A program made the translations under genes and the position numbers. From positions 1 through 56,501 of the forward strand of contig MEKT01000025.1 in assembly GCA_001767435.1 (NCBI GenBank): a DNA stretch of 56,501 nt, given 5' to 3'. The notes beneath the pieces were generated by a model. It saw nothing but the letters and a program-made list of their open reading frames with translations. It had not been told where the DNA came from and made no database searches. Source of the stretch: Acidobacteria bacterium RIFCSPLOWO2_02_FULL_65_29 (GTDB taxonomy: Bacteria > Acidobacteriota > Vicinamibacteria > Vicinamibacterales > CAVVIG01). Positions 41,206 to 49,145 of this stretch are shown piece by piece; the first letter of the stretch is position 1, and every line of letters starts with the position of its first letter.

Positions 41206-41400
41206 CGGCTCACCTCCGTCCAAAGGCCTTCACGACGCGCAGTATGACTCACCGGGGCAGGTTTTGTCAGCCGATGGTGGCCGCGGAACCCTTGCCTTGC
41301 CCCTATTGGGGCGTCTCGGGAAACAACCCCGGCATCCAGCGTGACGCCAACGTCGCCGGGAAGACAAGGGGAGTGACCAGCGCGAATCGCCAGAAATGGA

Positions 41401-41435
41401 TTGACAACACTCCAAATTCGCTGAAAATGGAGTGT
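41401..41435 (+). promoter_or_regulatory. Promoter and dyad of the DUF4143 ATPase gene
   Basis: A consensus TTGACA (41401-41406) is followed by the perfect inverted repeat ACACTCCA-13 nt-TGGAGTGT (41407-41414 and 41428-41435). The second arm runs into the GTG start at 41434. A protein bound to the dyad would cover promoter and start codon. Confidence 0.6.
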
Positions 41436-42621
41436 GCCATCAATCGCTCGACTCGTCGAGCCCCGAATTCGCCGGGCACTGGAACGCCAGAAGTCGGTGC
41501 TGTTGCTGGGGCCGCGCCAAACCGGCAAGACCACGCTCGTGGAGAGGCTCGAGCCCGACGTGCTGCTCAACTTCCTTCGACCGGAGGTGCGGCAACGTTA
41601 CGAGCGTGCGCCGCATCTGTTGGGCGCGGAAGTGGAAGCGCTCGCGCCGAGGTCGCGCGGCCGCCGGCCGTTGGTGGTCCTCGACGAGGTGCAGCGAGTA
41701 CCGGATCTGTTGAACGTCGTGCAGGACCTGGTGGACCGGCGGCTCGCCCGGTTCGTGCTGACCGGGTCGTCCGCACGCAAACTGCGGCGGGGTGGCGGGG
41801 TCAACCTGCTGCCGGGTCGGCTGCTGCCGCTGCGACTCGACCCGCTGTCGCTGGCCGAGCACCTCCCGGCGACCCTGGAGGCGGCGCTCCTCGACGGTAG
41901 CTTGCCGGGAATCGCGCTCGAGGCCGACGCCGCGACACGCGAAGAGGACTTGCGAGCCTATACCACGCTGTACCTGGAAGAGGAAGTACGGGCCGAAGCG
42001 CTGGTGCGCAATCTTGGACGCTTCTCACGCTTTCTGCAGCTCGCGGCGCTCGAAGCCGGCAACATCAGCCATTTTCGAGGCATCGCCCAGGAGCTCGGCG
42101 TACCGCACACGACCGTGGCCGGTTACTACGAGATCCTGGAAGACTGCCTGATTGCCGAGCGGATCGACGCGCTGTCGCAAAGCCGCACGCGGAAGAAGCT
42201 CACCAAATCGCCGCGGTATCTGTTCTTCGACCTTGGCGTGCGCCGGGCTGCAGCGGAGGAAGGCCGTTACGTGCGTGCCTCGGTACTTGGCGCACTGTTC
42301 GAGCAGTTTGTCGGGTTGGAACTGCTGCGCGCCACGCGGCAGGCCGCGGGCGGTCTTCGGCTGCGGTTCTGGCGCGACCCCGACGGCCCTGAAGTCGATT
42401 GGATCGTGGAGGCCGACGACCGCTGGCTGCCGGTAGAAGTCAAATGGAGCCATGCGCCAGCGGAGCGGGACACGAGACATCTCCAGACATTCCTCGACGA
42501 ATATCCGAAGGCGCGTGACGGCGTGGTGGTCTGTCGCACGCCACGACGTTTCAAACTCGCTCCTCGAGTCACCGCGGTGCCCTGGCAGGAGATTCCGATG
42601 CTGGCAGAGAGCCTGACCTGA
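41434..42621 (+). CDS. AAA_14/DUF4143 family ATPase
   Basis: A 395-residue P-loop ATPase. The Walker A motif G26-P-R-Q-T-G-K-T33, Walker B L-V-V-L-D-E-V-Q (about 79-86), sensor motif F-V-L-T-G-S-S-A-R-K-L and the C-terminal DUF4143 domain (about 190-345; G-x-L-F-E-Q-F-V, W-R-D-P-D-G-P-E-V-D-W-I-V, P-V-E-V-K-W) are clear. The E-V-D...E-V-K pattern in the last domain resembles a PD-(D/E)XK nuclease site. These proteins are widespread, mobile and of unknown role, perhaps in defence or stress. Its last codons are duplicated beyond the toxin-antitoxin module that follows. Confidence 0.88.
   Translation: MPSIARLVEPRIRRALERQKSVLLLGPRQTGKTTLVERLEPDVLLNFLRPEVRQRYERAPHLLGAEVEALAPRSRGRRPLVVLDEVQRVPDLLNVVQDLVDRRLARFVLTGSSARKLRRGGGVNLLPGRLLPLRLDPLSLAEHLPATLEAALLDGSLPGIALEADAATREEDLRAYTTLYLEEEVRAEALVRNLGRFSRFLQLAALEAGNISHFRGIAQELGVPHTTVAGYYEILEDCLIAERIDALSQSRTRKKLTKSPRYLFFDLGVRRAAAEEGRYVRASVLGALFEQFVGLELLRATRQAAGGLRLRFWRDPDGPEVDWIVEADDRWLPVEVKWSHAPAERDTRHLQTFLDEYPKARDGVVVCRTPRRFKLAPRVTAVPWQEIPMLAESLT
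42601..42615 (+). repeat. Direct repeat flanking a toxin-antitoxin module (left copy)
   Basis: CTGGCAGAGAGCCTG, part of the ATPase 3' end, recurs exactly at 43540-43554 past the toxin gene. A nearby GGCGCGACC is also repeated (42623-42631 and 43568-43576). Confidence 0.7.
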
Positions 42622-42730
42622 CGGCGCGACCTTCCGACGTCCTCCTGCCGTATCGCAGGCGAGACCGATCACGCTGCTGCAGAATTGGAATCCCGAGGTG
42701 AAGAAATAGGTTTCCACCGACTAGCGTGAT

Positions 42731-42757
42731 TTGACCAACCATTGACCAATGTTGACC
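42731..42757 (+). promoter_or_regulatory. Three phased TTGACC repeats upstream of the Phd antitoxin
   Basis: TTGACC occurs at 42731-42736, 42742-42747 and 42752-42757, spaced 10-11 bp. The middle copy with TACTTT (42766-42771, 18-bp spacing) makes a promoter whose start point falls on the GTG at 42778. The repeats could be an iterated antitoxin operator. Confidence 0.55.
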
Positions 42758-42777
42758 CTCTGAAGTACTTTGGGCCC

Positions 42778-43086
42778 GTGAACCGGCAGGTCAATCTCTA
42801 CGACGCCAAGACTCACCTGTCTCGACTCGTGGACGAGGCAGCGAACGGGGACACCATCATCATCGCCAAGAGCGGGAAGCCCATGGCACGACTGGGTCCC
42901 GTGAGTGCAAGCCGGAAACAACCTCGCAAGCTGGGACAATTGGCTCGGCGCTCCCGAGGCGTTGACTGGAAGGAGTGGTGGCGTGACTGGAAGGCCGCCG
43001 ACAGGGAGATCGAGGCCGACTTCGAGACTGCGGCCCGCAGACCCTTCCCGACGGGGCGTCGCAAGCGGGCGAGGCCGACCGGCTGA
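42778..43086 (+). CDS. Phd/YefM-type antitoxin
   Basis: A 102-residue protein with V-N-L-Y-D-A-K-T-H-L-S-R-L-V-D-E-A, G-D-T-I-I-I-A-K-S-G-K-P-M-A-R-L, the Phd/YefM DNA-binding fold, followed by a long basic and acidic C-terminal helix region (about 45-102) that would bind the toxin. The GTG at 42778 is chosen because the family starts just before the V-N-L-Y segment and the promoter fits. It shares one base with the toxin start. Confidence 0.9.
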   Translation: MNRQVNLYDAKTHLSRLVDEAANGDTIIIAKSGKPMARLGPVSASRKQPRKLGQLARRSRGVDWKEWWRDWKAADREIEADFETAARRPFPTGRRKRARPTG

Positions 43087-43490
43087 TGCGAATCCTTCTC
43101 GATTCGCACGTCTTCGTTTGGGCGAAGTGTGCGCCGGACAACCTGAGTGACGAAGCTCGTTCGGCGCTGATCGAGCCAGCCAACGATGTGTTCGTCAGTC
43201 TCGCAAGCGCCTGGGAACTCTGGATCAAGCACGCAAAGAAGCCGATGAAGGAACTGGCGTCCGTGCTGGACGCGGGCGCGTCGGGGTTTGTCCACGCGGC
43301 CCGAGAGTCGGGCATTGAACTGCTCAACATCACGCTGGACCACGCGGCCACCGCAGCCGCACTTCCTCCGGTTCATCGCGACCCATTCGACCGCATGATT
43401 GCCGGCCAGGCGATCGCGGACCGGCTGACGCTGATGACCCGCGATCCCATATTCAAGCGATACGAGGGTCTTCGGGTGTTCCTCGCCTGA
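43086..43490 (+). CDS. PIN-domain toxin (VapC-like, partner of Phd antitoxin)
   Basis: A 134-residue PIN protein: L-L-D-S-H-V-F-V-W (catalytic D6), S-A-W-E-L-W-I-K (E44), H-R-D-P-F-D-R-M-I-A-G-Q-A (D98 and D101) and L-M-T-R-D-P-I-F (D118). This D-S-H-x-x-x-W subgroup is normally paired with Phd/YefM-like antitoxins, as here. RNA cleavage is the expected activity. Confidence 0.93.
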   Translation: MRILLDSHVFVWAKCAPDNLSDEARSALIEPANDVFVSLASAWELWIKHAKKPMKELASVLDAGASGFVHAARESGIELLNITLDHAATAAALPPVHRDPFDRMIAGQAIADRLTLMTRDPIFKRYEGLRVFLA

Positions 43491-43539
43491 CCGTCGACAG
43501 CGTTCGCCTCAACTCTGAACATGGTCAAGGTCAGGCGGC

Positions 43540-43554
43540 CTGGCAGAGAGCCTG
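43540..43554 (+). repeat. Direct repeat flanking a toxin-antitoxin module (right copy)
   Basis: Exact 15-bp copy of the ATPase 3'-end sequence found at 42601-42615. It lies 49 bp beyond the toxin stop codon and is not part of a gene. Confidence 0.7.
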
Positions 43555-43699
43555 GCCCTGGGAACCAGGCGCGACCGTCGAGGGCAGTCGACGATCGATG
43601 TCCACCTTCGCCGGTGCGCTCACGAAGGTTCCTCCCGACTGTCCGTGATGATAACTCGCCGCGCGAGATCGTCGTCGCGCTCAACTGGCTCCAGGGTGT

Positions 43700-44155
43700 C
43701 TATCTGGCCGTCTGCTTCTGCCAGGTCGCCATGTCGAAGTAGTCGCGCCAGGCCGCGATCTTCCCGTCCCGCAGGTCGAAGGCGCCCATCACCGGCAGGG
43801 CGACGTCCTTCCCATTGATCGCGAAGCGATCGATGCGCTCGGTCAGCACCGTGTTGCCGCTCTGGGCGATGCGCAGGATCTCCCAGTCCACCTTCGAAGC
43901 CGACGAGACGAACGCCGTAATGACCTTTCGCACCGCCTCGGTGCCCTGGACAGGCGCCGACGGCATGTTGTGGTACACGGCGTCGGCGGTAAAGAACGTC
44001 ATGACGGCGTCGATGTCCTTCACGTTGAATGCGGCGACGAACGCCCGGATGGTGTCCACGCCTCTCGCGTCCGCGCCCTGCGCGAACACGCGACCCTGGC
44101 TCGCCAGGCCGATCGCCACAACGCCTGCCACGCCGAATCGAAGCCACTCACGCAC
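43700..44155 (-). CDS. Exported limonene-1,2-epoxide hydrolase-like protein
   Basis: A 151-residue protein with a signal peptide (1-26, ending F-A-Q) and a SnoaL/LEH cone fold. The residues known from limonene epoxide hydrolase can be matched: Y-x-N (Y-H-N-M), R-x-D (E-R-I-D-R-F) and the acidic residue in W-R-D-Y-F-D. Such enzymes open small epoxides with water. Being exported is unusual for the family. It is followed in the opposite orientation region by MerR-controlled genes but has no obvious link to them. Confidence 0.82.
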   Translation of the reverse strand: MREWLRFGVAGVVAIGLASQGRVFAQGADARGVDTIRAFVAAFNVKDIDAVMTFFTADAVYHNMPSAPVQGTEAVRKVITAFVSSASKVDWEILRIAQSGNTVLTERIDRFAINGKDVALPVMGAFDLRDGKIAAWRDYFDMATWQKQTAR

Positions 44156-44266
44156 GGTCGCACTCCTTCCTCGAATCGACGAGACTCATCAAGGCAACGC
44201 GATGGTATCCAGCTCCTCGGCTCCAGCTCTCTATCGACATGCGAGGAATCTCGGAGCGAGTCCAAT

Positions 44267-44683
44267 TCATCGAGCATCGCTCGAATGCAGCGATGCGATG
44301 AGCGGGCACGTGACGGTTCCCCGTCCGGCGCAGCAGTCCGCAATCAACGCCTTCAATGCGGACTCCATCCGTCGAAGGTCGCGCAGCTTGGCGCGCACGC
44401 CGTTCAGCTTTTCTTCCGCCATGCCGCGCGCCTCGTCGCAGCGGGTCCCATCGTCAAGTTTCAACAACCCCGCAATTTCGTCGAGGCTGAAGCCCAATCG
44501 TTGTGCGGCCTTCACGAACTTCACGCGGGCGACATCCGCCGAACCGTACCGCCGAATCTCGCCATACCGGCGCTTGGGCTCCGCCAAGAGTCCCCTCCGC
44601 TGGTAGAAGCGGATGGTCTCGACGTTGACACCGGCGGCATTGGCCATGGCCCCAATCGACACCCGGAGTGGATCATGCGACAT
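44267..44683 (-). CDS. merR: Mercury-type MerR regulator
   Basis: A 138-residue MerR protein. The winged helix ([26 protein letters not shown]) is followed by the dimer helix and metal loop. The three Hg(II) ligands of classical MerR, C82, C117 and C126, are present at exactly those positions (T-R-C-D-E-A-R, A-D-C-C, T-C-P-L-I), plus an extra C118. It would repress and, with Hg(II), activate the divergent promoter by DNA distortion. merT, merP and merA are absent from this locus. Confidence 0.93.
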   Translation of the reverse strand: MSHDPLRVSIGAMANAAGVNVETIRFYQRRGLLAEPKRRYGEIRRYGSADVARVKFVKAAQRLGFSLDEIAGLLKLDDGTRCDEARGMAEEKLNGVRAKLRDLRRMESALKALIADCCAGRGTVTCPLIASLHSSDAR

Positions 44684-44691
44684 GAAACGCC

Positions 44692-44723
44692 TTGACTCCG
44701 TACCGAGGTACGGAGGCTAAGCT
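44692..44723 (+). promoter_or_regulatory. mer operator/promoter
   Basis: TTGACT (44692-44697), 20-bp spacer, TAAGCT (44718-44723). The dyad CTCCGTACC-GA-GGTACGGAG (44696-44715) is perfect and nearly identical to the merO sequence of Tn501/Tn21, where the spacer is 19 bp. Confidence 0.88.
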
Positions 44724-44760
44724 TACTACGTCTCGCGAAGAGGCCGATGAGGTGACGCGA

Positions 44761-45096
44761 ATGGGACCGGCGAGAGCACTCTGCCTTTCTCTGGGGCTTC
44801 TCGTAGTCCTGGCGGGCTGTTCCAAGGCGCCTGCACAGACCGCCGACGTCGCGCGTTCGATGAAGGATCTTGTATTTCTGACGCGTGACGGCTGCGTGAA
44901 TACGGAGACCATGCGCGTCAATCTGGACGACGCGCTCAACGCGCTCGGGCTGCCGAACGGCTATCAGTTCATCGACGCGGATACGCTGAAGGAATCGGAT
45001 CCGCGCGGCGGTTACGGTACCCCGACGGTGCTGTACGCGGATCGAGATCTCTTTGGGATGGCCATGCCATCGGTGCCGCACCCCGGCCCGACGTGA
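44761..45096 (+). CDS. MerR-controlled lipoprotein with thioredoxin-like features
   Basis: A 111-residue lipoprotein (lipobox L-A-G-C20). The mature part reads V-F-L-T-R-D-G-C45-V-N-T, then Y-Q-F-I-D-A-D-T-L and G-G-Y-G-T-P-T-V-L-Y-A. The strand-Cys-helix start and the G-T-P-T (cis-Pro) end suggest a thioredoxin-like fold with a single active-site cysteine. GAGGTG precedes ATG 44761. Its promoter is the mer operator, so it should be induced by Hg(II) and may bind or relay mercury at the envelope. The exact role is unknown. Confidence 0.78.
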   Translation: MGPARALCLSLGLLVVLAGCSKAPAQTADVARSMKDLVFLTRDGCVNTETMRVNLDDALNALGLPNGYQFIDADTLKESDPRGGYGTPTVLYADRDLFGMAMPSVPHPGPT

Positions 45097-45457
45097 CGGC
45101 TCTACCCGGGCGGAGTTCCGTCCTCGGCGGCAATTCAAGAGACATTGCAAGTAGCCATCAAACAGTAGGCTTGACCACGCGATCGCCGTGCGGGTTGGCC
45201 GACCCTGCGAGTTCGTCCCCGGACCGCCGAGCATCGATTCGGCCGGCTGTAGTCGCATGAGGAGCCGCGTGACCGGACCAGTAGCTTCTCAGTTCCACAT
45301 CCCGCAAAACCGTCCACTGGTCAGGCCCGCGCGCCCGCCTCTGGAAGAGGACGGGGTTGACGCTTTCCCAAGGATGCCACCGTTTCCGGGATGATTATGT
45401 TCTGTAAACATAATGTTTGCCAAGCATCAAGTCCTTGGGTACACTGCGACCGTGAAC
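45097..45457. other. Region without a supported gene
   Basis: About 360 bp. It contains a TTGACG hexamer at 45355-45360 and the palindrome at 45394-45414; no conserved coding frame is visible. Confidence 0.4.
45394..45414 (+). promoter_or_regulatory. Palindrome upstream of an AAA ATPase gene
   Basis: ATTATGTT-CTGTA-AACATAAT, a perfect 8-bp inverted repeat in AT-rich sequence, contains a possible -10 (CATAAT) and lies 43 bp before the ATG at 45458. It is a likely operator. Confidence 0.5.
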
Positions 45458-46723
45458 ATGGAATTCGTCAACCGGGACGCGGAACTGCGCGAACTGGACG
45501 CGGCAGCGAAGCGCGGCGGACTGTTGGTGGTGTTTGGCCGGCGGCGCGTCGGCAAGACGCGGCTGTTGCGTCAGTGGCTTGAGCACCGCGATGGCCTGTA
45601 CAGCCAAGCCATCGAGGCGCAGCGCGACTTGCAGATTCAGCAGGTCTTCGCCGACCTCCGCCCGCAGCTCGAAACCCAGCTTGTCCCCAAAACCTGGCTG
45701 GAGTTGCTCGAAATCCTCGCGCTGCAAAAACACCGTTGGGTGCTGTGCCTGGACGAATTTCCCTACCTGACGGCGGTGGACGCGTCGCTGCCGAGCCAGT
45801 TGCAGAAGTGGCTGGACCATTCGCTGCCGCGCGGCTGCCTGCTGATCGTGGCGGGTTCGAGCACGCGCATGATGAATCATCTCTTCCTCCACCGGGCGGC
45901 GCCGCTGTACGGCCGCGCGCGCAAGCTTCTTCAGGTCCGGCCGATGGACTACTCCGCCTTTTGTGACGCCTGCGACCTTCGGCCCGCTGACCCGGATTCG
46001 TTCGAGAAGTTCGCCTGTGTCGGCGGCATCCCCAAGTACTGGGAATTCGTCGAAGCGGAACAGGATGTCGTGGCGCTCGCCGAATCGCTCTACTTCGATT
46101 ACGCGCCCTACATGGAACAGGAGCCGCGACGCATTTTACGCGACGAAGGCGTCGCCGGCCTGAACGCCGTCGCCGTGCTGGAAGCCGTGGGACGCGGCGC
46201 CGAACGACCCTCGGAAATCGCCAGTCGGCTCGGCACGCCGCAGACGAACCTCTCGCGCCTGCTCCAGACGTTGCTCGACGCTTCCATTCTGACGCGCGAG
46301 CTGCCGTTCGGCGAAAGCCTGCGCTCCACCAAAAAGGTCCTTTACCGCATCCAGGACCCGACGATGCGATTCTGGTTCCGCGTCTATTCGCCGCACCAGA
46401 GCCTGTGGCGCACCTATGCGGCAGCGGACAAGCGGACGCTCATTCATGACCACGCCGCAACGGTGTTTGAGGACCTGTGCCGGGCCCGCTTTCCCGGCGC
46501 GCAGCGGTATTGGGAAGGCAACGTCGAGTTGGACCTGGTCGCCCCCGACCCCAACGACCCCCAGCGACTGCTCGTGGCGGAAGTGAAATGGCGGCGCCTG
46601 AGTGTCGCCGAGCGGAAGAACGTGCTTCGCCAACTGGAGAGCAAATGGTCGCGCTGTTCCCTGCGCACACGCCACCCCAGCGTCCGCCTCGACGTGCTCG
46701 ACGCCAGCGTTCTGAACGTCTGA
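45458..46723 (+). CDS. AAA ATPase with DUF234-type C-terminus
   Basis: A 421-residue protein of the archaeal-type ATPase family (ATPase_2 plus DUF234). It starts M-E-F-V-N-R-D-A-E-L, the usual opening, then has Walker A G-R-R-R-V-G-K-T-R-L-L, Walker B V-L-C-L-D-E-F-P-Y-L, a winged helix near the middle (P-S-E-I-A-S-R-L-G-T-P-Q-T-N-L-S-R-L-L) and a C-terminal nuclease-like E-L-D-L-V...V-A-E-V-K-W. An ATG at 45413 would extend it by 15 residues and lies inside the upstream palindrome; 45458 fits the family better. Its role is unknown; it is separate from the DUF4143 ATPase at 41.4 kb. Confidence 0.85.
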   Translation: MEFVNRDAELRELDAAAKRGGLLVVFGRRRVGKTRLLRQWLEHRDGLYSQAIEAQRDLQIQQVFADLRPQLETQLVPKTWLELLEILALQKHRWVLCLDEFPYLTAVDASLPSQLQKWLDHSLPRGCLLIVAGSSTRMMNHLFLHRAAPLYGRARKLLQVRPMDYSAFCDACDLRPADPDSFEKFACVGGIPKYWEFVEAEQDVVALAESLYFDYAPYMEQEPRRILRDEGVAGLNAVAVLEAVGRGAERPSEIASRLGTPQTNLSRLLQTLLDASILTRELPFGESLRSTKKVLYRIQDPTMRFWFRVYSPHQSLWRTYAAADKRTLIHDHAATVFEDLCRARFPGAQRYWEGNVELDLVAPDPNDPQRLLVAEVKWRRLSVAERKNVLRQLESKWSRCSLRTRHPSVRLDVLDASVLNV

Positions 46724-46748
46724 GTCGCCGCGCTCACGCCGCTTCGCG

Positions 46749-49010
46749 TCATGTCGGACTTGGGCCGCGGCCGTAGCACCACGCCGGGAAATTCAGCCGG
46801 CGCATCAGCTGCTCGAAGCGCGGATCGCCGCGCAGGGGATCCCACCAGCAGAAGCGGGGAAGCGATTGGAGAAACGGATCGCGTTGCCTCACGGCTCGGT
46901 CCAGCCACGCGAACGCCTGGTCGGCCTCGCCGAGCGCGATGTGCACCCAGGCAATCGCGGCAGCCGGCGCCGTGCCCGCCGCCCGCCTGGCCATGAGGTC
47001 GGCGAGGCACTGGCGGGCTTCGGCCGCTCTTCCAAGGCGGAGAAAGGATCGGGCCAGGCCGGCGAGCGCGACCGTCGCGCCGCTCGAGGCCACTGACAGT
47101 TGAAACGCCGCGACCGCTTGTTCGAAGGCGCCGGTCTCGTGGAGCGCGTAGCCCATCACGTAATTGGCGGACCCGTGGTTCGGGACGAGTTCGAGCGCCT
47201 TCCTTCCCTGCTCGATGGACGGCCCGTACTCGCCGGCCTGAAAGAGCGCATATTGCAGCGTGGCGTGTCCAACCACCCAGAGCGGGTCGAGCTCGATCGC
47301 GCGCCTGCCCTCGACGACCGCCTCCTCGACGCGTCCGAGATTGGCCAGGTACGCGCAATAGTAGCCATGGCCCTTGGACGAGTGGGGATTGAGCGCGATA
47401 GCGCGCGTGAACTCTTCTTCCGCACGGGCCCAGTCCCAGTCGAATCGGTTCAGGATGTGCCCCAGAATCGCGTGGGCGTCCGCCAACGAGTCGTCGAGCG
47501 CGATCGCTTGGAGCGCCATCTCTTTCGCCTGACCGAACAGGTCGCCGCCCTCGGTGACGAAGGCGAGCTGACACAACGCCTCCCCGAGTCCCATGTGGGC
47601 GTGCGCGTATTTGGGGTCGAGCGCAATGGCACGCTCGTACCATTCGACGCTCTTCTGATAGCCCTCGAGCGTACCGGTGTTCCAGTAGAACCGGCCGCGC
47701 AAGAAGGCTTCGTGGGCCTCCGCGTTCTCCGTCGGCCGCGGACGCGCGTCGTGCTGAGGCGCCAGCGCAGTCTGCAACCGCGCGGCGACCATGGTGGCGA
47801 TCTCGTCCTGGAGGGCAAACACGTCGTCGAGCTCCCGGTCGTACCGGTCGGACCACAGCTGGAGACCTGTCGCCACCTCGACGAGTTGGACGTTGATGCG
47901 AAGCCGCTTGCCGGATTTGCGCACGCTCCCCTCGAGCACGCTCCCGACGTTGAGCGTCCGCCCGACCTCCCGCACGTCACGATCGGTGTTCTTGAAAGCG
48001 AAGGCCGACGTCCGAGCGATCACGCGCAGGCCCTTGACATTCGTCAGCGCGTTGATGATTTCCTCGGTCATCCCGTCGCTGATGAACTCGTTCTCCGCGT
48101 CGGCGCTCATATTCCGGAACGGCAGGACCGCGACCGCCGCCTCGCCCTCTCCCGCGGATGAACCGGGGGGCGGCGCGGACGCCGACAGCGCCTCTTCGAG
48201 CGCGCGTGTGAAGTCGGCCATCGCGGCGAACCGATCCGCCGGCGCCCTCGCCAGCGCTTTGCACAGCACCTGGTCCACCGCGGCGGGAACGGCACCCCGA
48301 ATCGCGGTGATGTGGGGCGCCGGCTCGGTCAGCCGCTTTTCGATGACCGACTGCACCGTCGGGCCGCGGAACGGCTGTTCGCCTCCGAGCATCTCGTACA
48401 GCACGCAACCGAGACTATAGAGGTCGCTGCGTCCATCGAGAGAGTCGCCCACGCTCTGCTCCGGGCTCATATAGGCAGGCGTCCCGACGGTCATCCCGAT
48501 TTCCGTGAGCGTGTTCGCGCCGCTGATCGCCCGTCCGATGCCGAAATCCGCGACCACGGGCACTCCACTCTGTAGCAGAATGTTTTCGGGCTTGATGTCG
48601 CGATGAATCACGTCGTGGTCGTGCGCGTAGGCGAGGGCATGGGCGATGGCGCGAACGATCCCGACGGCTTCTTCGAGCGGGAGCTGTTTGGTCTGGCCGA
48701 GCCGCTCCCGCAGGGTTCCCCCCTCGACAAGCGGCATGACATAGAACAGGTGTTCGCCGGCTTGGCCGGAGTCGTACAGGGGCAGGATGTGCGGATGCGC
48801 GAGGCGCGCGACGACCTCGATCTCACGCAGGAAGCGCTCGGTCCCCATCGTGGAGGCGATCTCGGGCCGGAGCACTTTGATGGCCACGGACCGGTGGTGC
48901 TTCGGGTCGGTCGCCAGATAGACCGTGGCCATCCCGCCCTGACCGAGCTCGCGCTCGATCACATAGCGGCCTCGAAGCGCGTCTTGGAGTTGGGCAACCG
49001 TCACCGGCAC
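46749..49010 (-). CDS. Ser/Thr protein kinase with TPR domain
   Basis: A 753-residue protein. The kinase domain (about 15-280) has G-Q-G-G-M-A-T-V-Y, A-I-K-V-L, H-R-D-I-K-P-E-N, D-F-G-I-G-R and G-T-P-A-Y-M-S-P-E-Q, so it should be active. It is followed by a TolB-N/adenylate-cyclase-like segment (A-V-L-P-F-R-N-M-S-A-D, V-L-E-G-S-V-R-K-S-G-K-R-L-R-I) and at least eight TPR units (about 420-730). No membrane helix is seen, so it is cytosolic. GGAGG lies 5 bp before GTG 49010; the frame is open to 49118 but the extra part crosses the promoter repeat. A common signalling protein in Acidobacteria. Confidence 0.9.
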   Translation of the reverse strand: MPVTVAQLQDALRGRYVIERELGQGGMATVYLATDPKHHRSVAIKVLRPEIASTMGTERFLREIEVVARLAHPHILPLYDSGQAGEHLFYVMPLVEGGTLRERLGQTKQLPLEEAVGIVRAIAHALAYAHDHDVIHRDIKPENILLQSGVPVVADFGIGRAISGANTLTEIGMTVGTPAYMSPEQSVGDSLDGRSDLYSLGCVLYEMLGGEQPFRGPTVQSVIEKRLTEPAPHITAIRGAVPAAVDQVLCKALARAPADRFAAMADFTRALEEALSASAPPPGSSAGEGEAAVAVLPFRNMSADAENEFISDGMTEEIINALTNVKGLRVIARTSAFAFKNTDRDVREVGRTLNVGSVLEGSVRKSGKRLRINVQLVEVATGLQLWSDRYDRELDDVFALQDEIATMVAARLQTALAPQHDARPRPTENAEAHEAFLRGRFYWNTGTLEGYQKSVEWYERAIALDPKYAHAHMGLGEALCQLAFVTEGGDLFGQAKEMALQAIALDDSLADAHAILGHILNRFDWDWARAEEEFTRAIALNPHSSKGHGYYCAYLANLGRVEEAVVEGRRAIELDPLWVVGHATLQYALFQAGEYGPSIEQGRKALELVPNHGSANYVMGYALHETGAFEQAVAAFQLSVASSGATVALAGLARSFLRLGRAAEARQCLADLMARRAAGTAPAAAIAWVHIALGEADQAFAWLDRAVRQRDPFLQSLPRFCWWDPLRGDPRFEQLMRRLNFPAWCYGRGPSPT

Positions 49011-49035
49011 GAACGCCTCCGCCGAGACCCATCCT

Positions 49036-49131
49036 ATAGCAGCCCGCGGCGAAAGTCTGGCGTCGCACCGGGATGGGCGCGGGGATGCAACGCCCGTCGA
49101 ATGCAGGCAGACTTTCACCGCGGGCTGCTAT
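49036..49131. repeat. Long inverted repeat in a divergent promoter region
   Basis: Arms 49036-49059 and 49108-49131 are 24 nt each with one mismatch, separated by 48 bp. Each arm carries GCTATA or GCTATG at its outer end, positioned as -10 boxes (TATAGG for the kinase, TATGAT for the lipoprotein), so two mirrored promoters appear to face outward. Confidence 0.8.
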
Positions 49132-49145
49132 GATGCGTGGACTCG

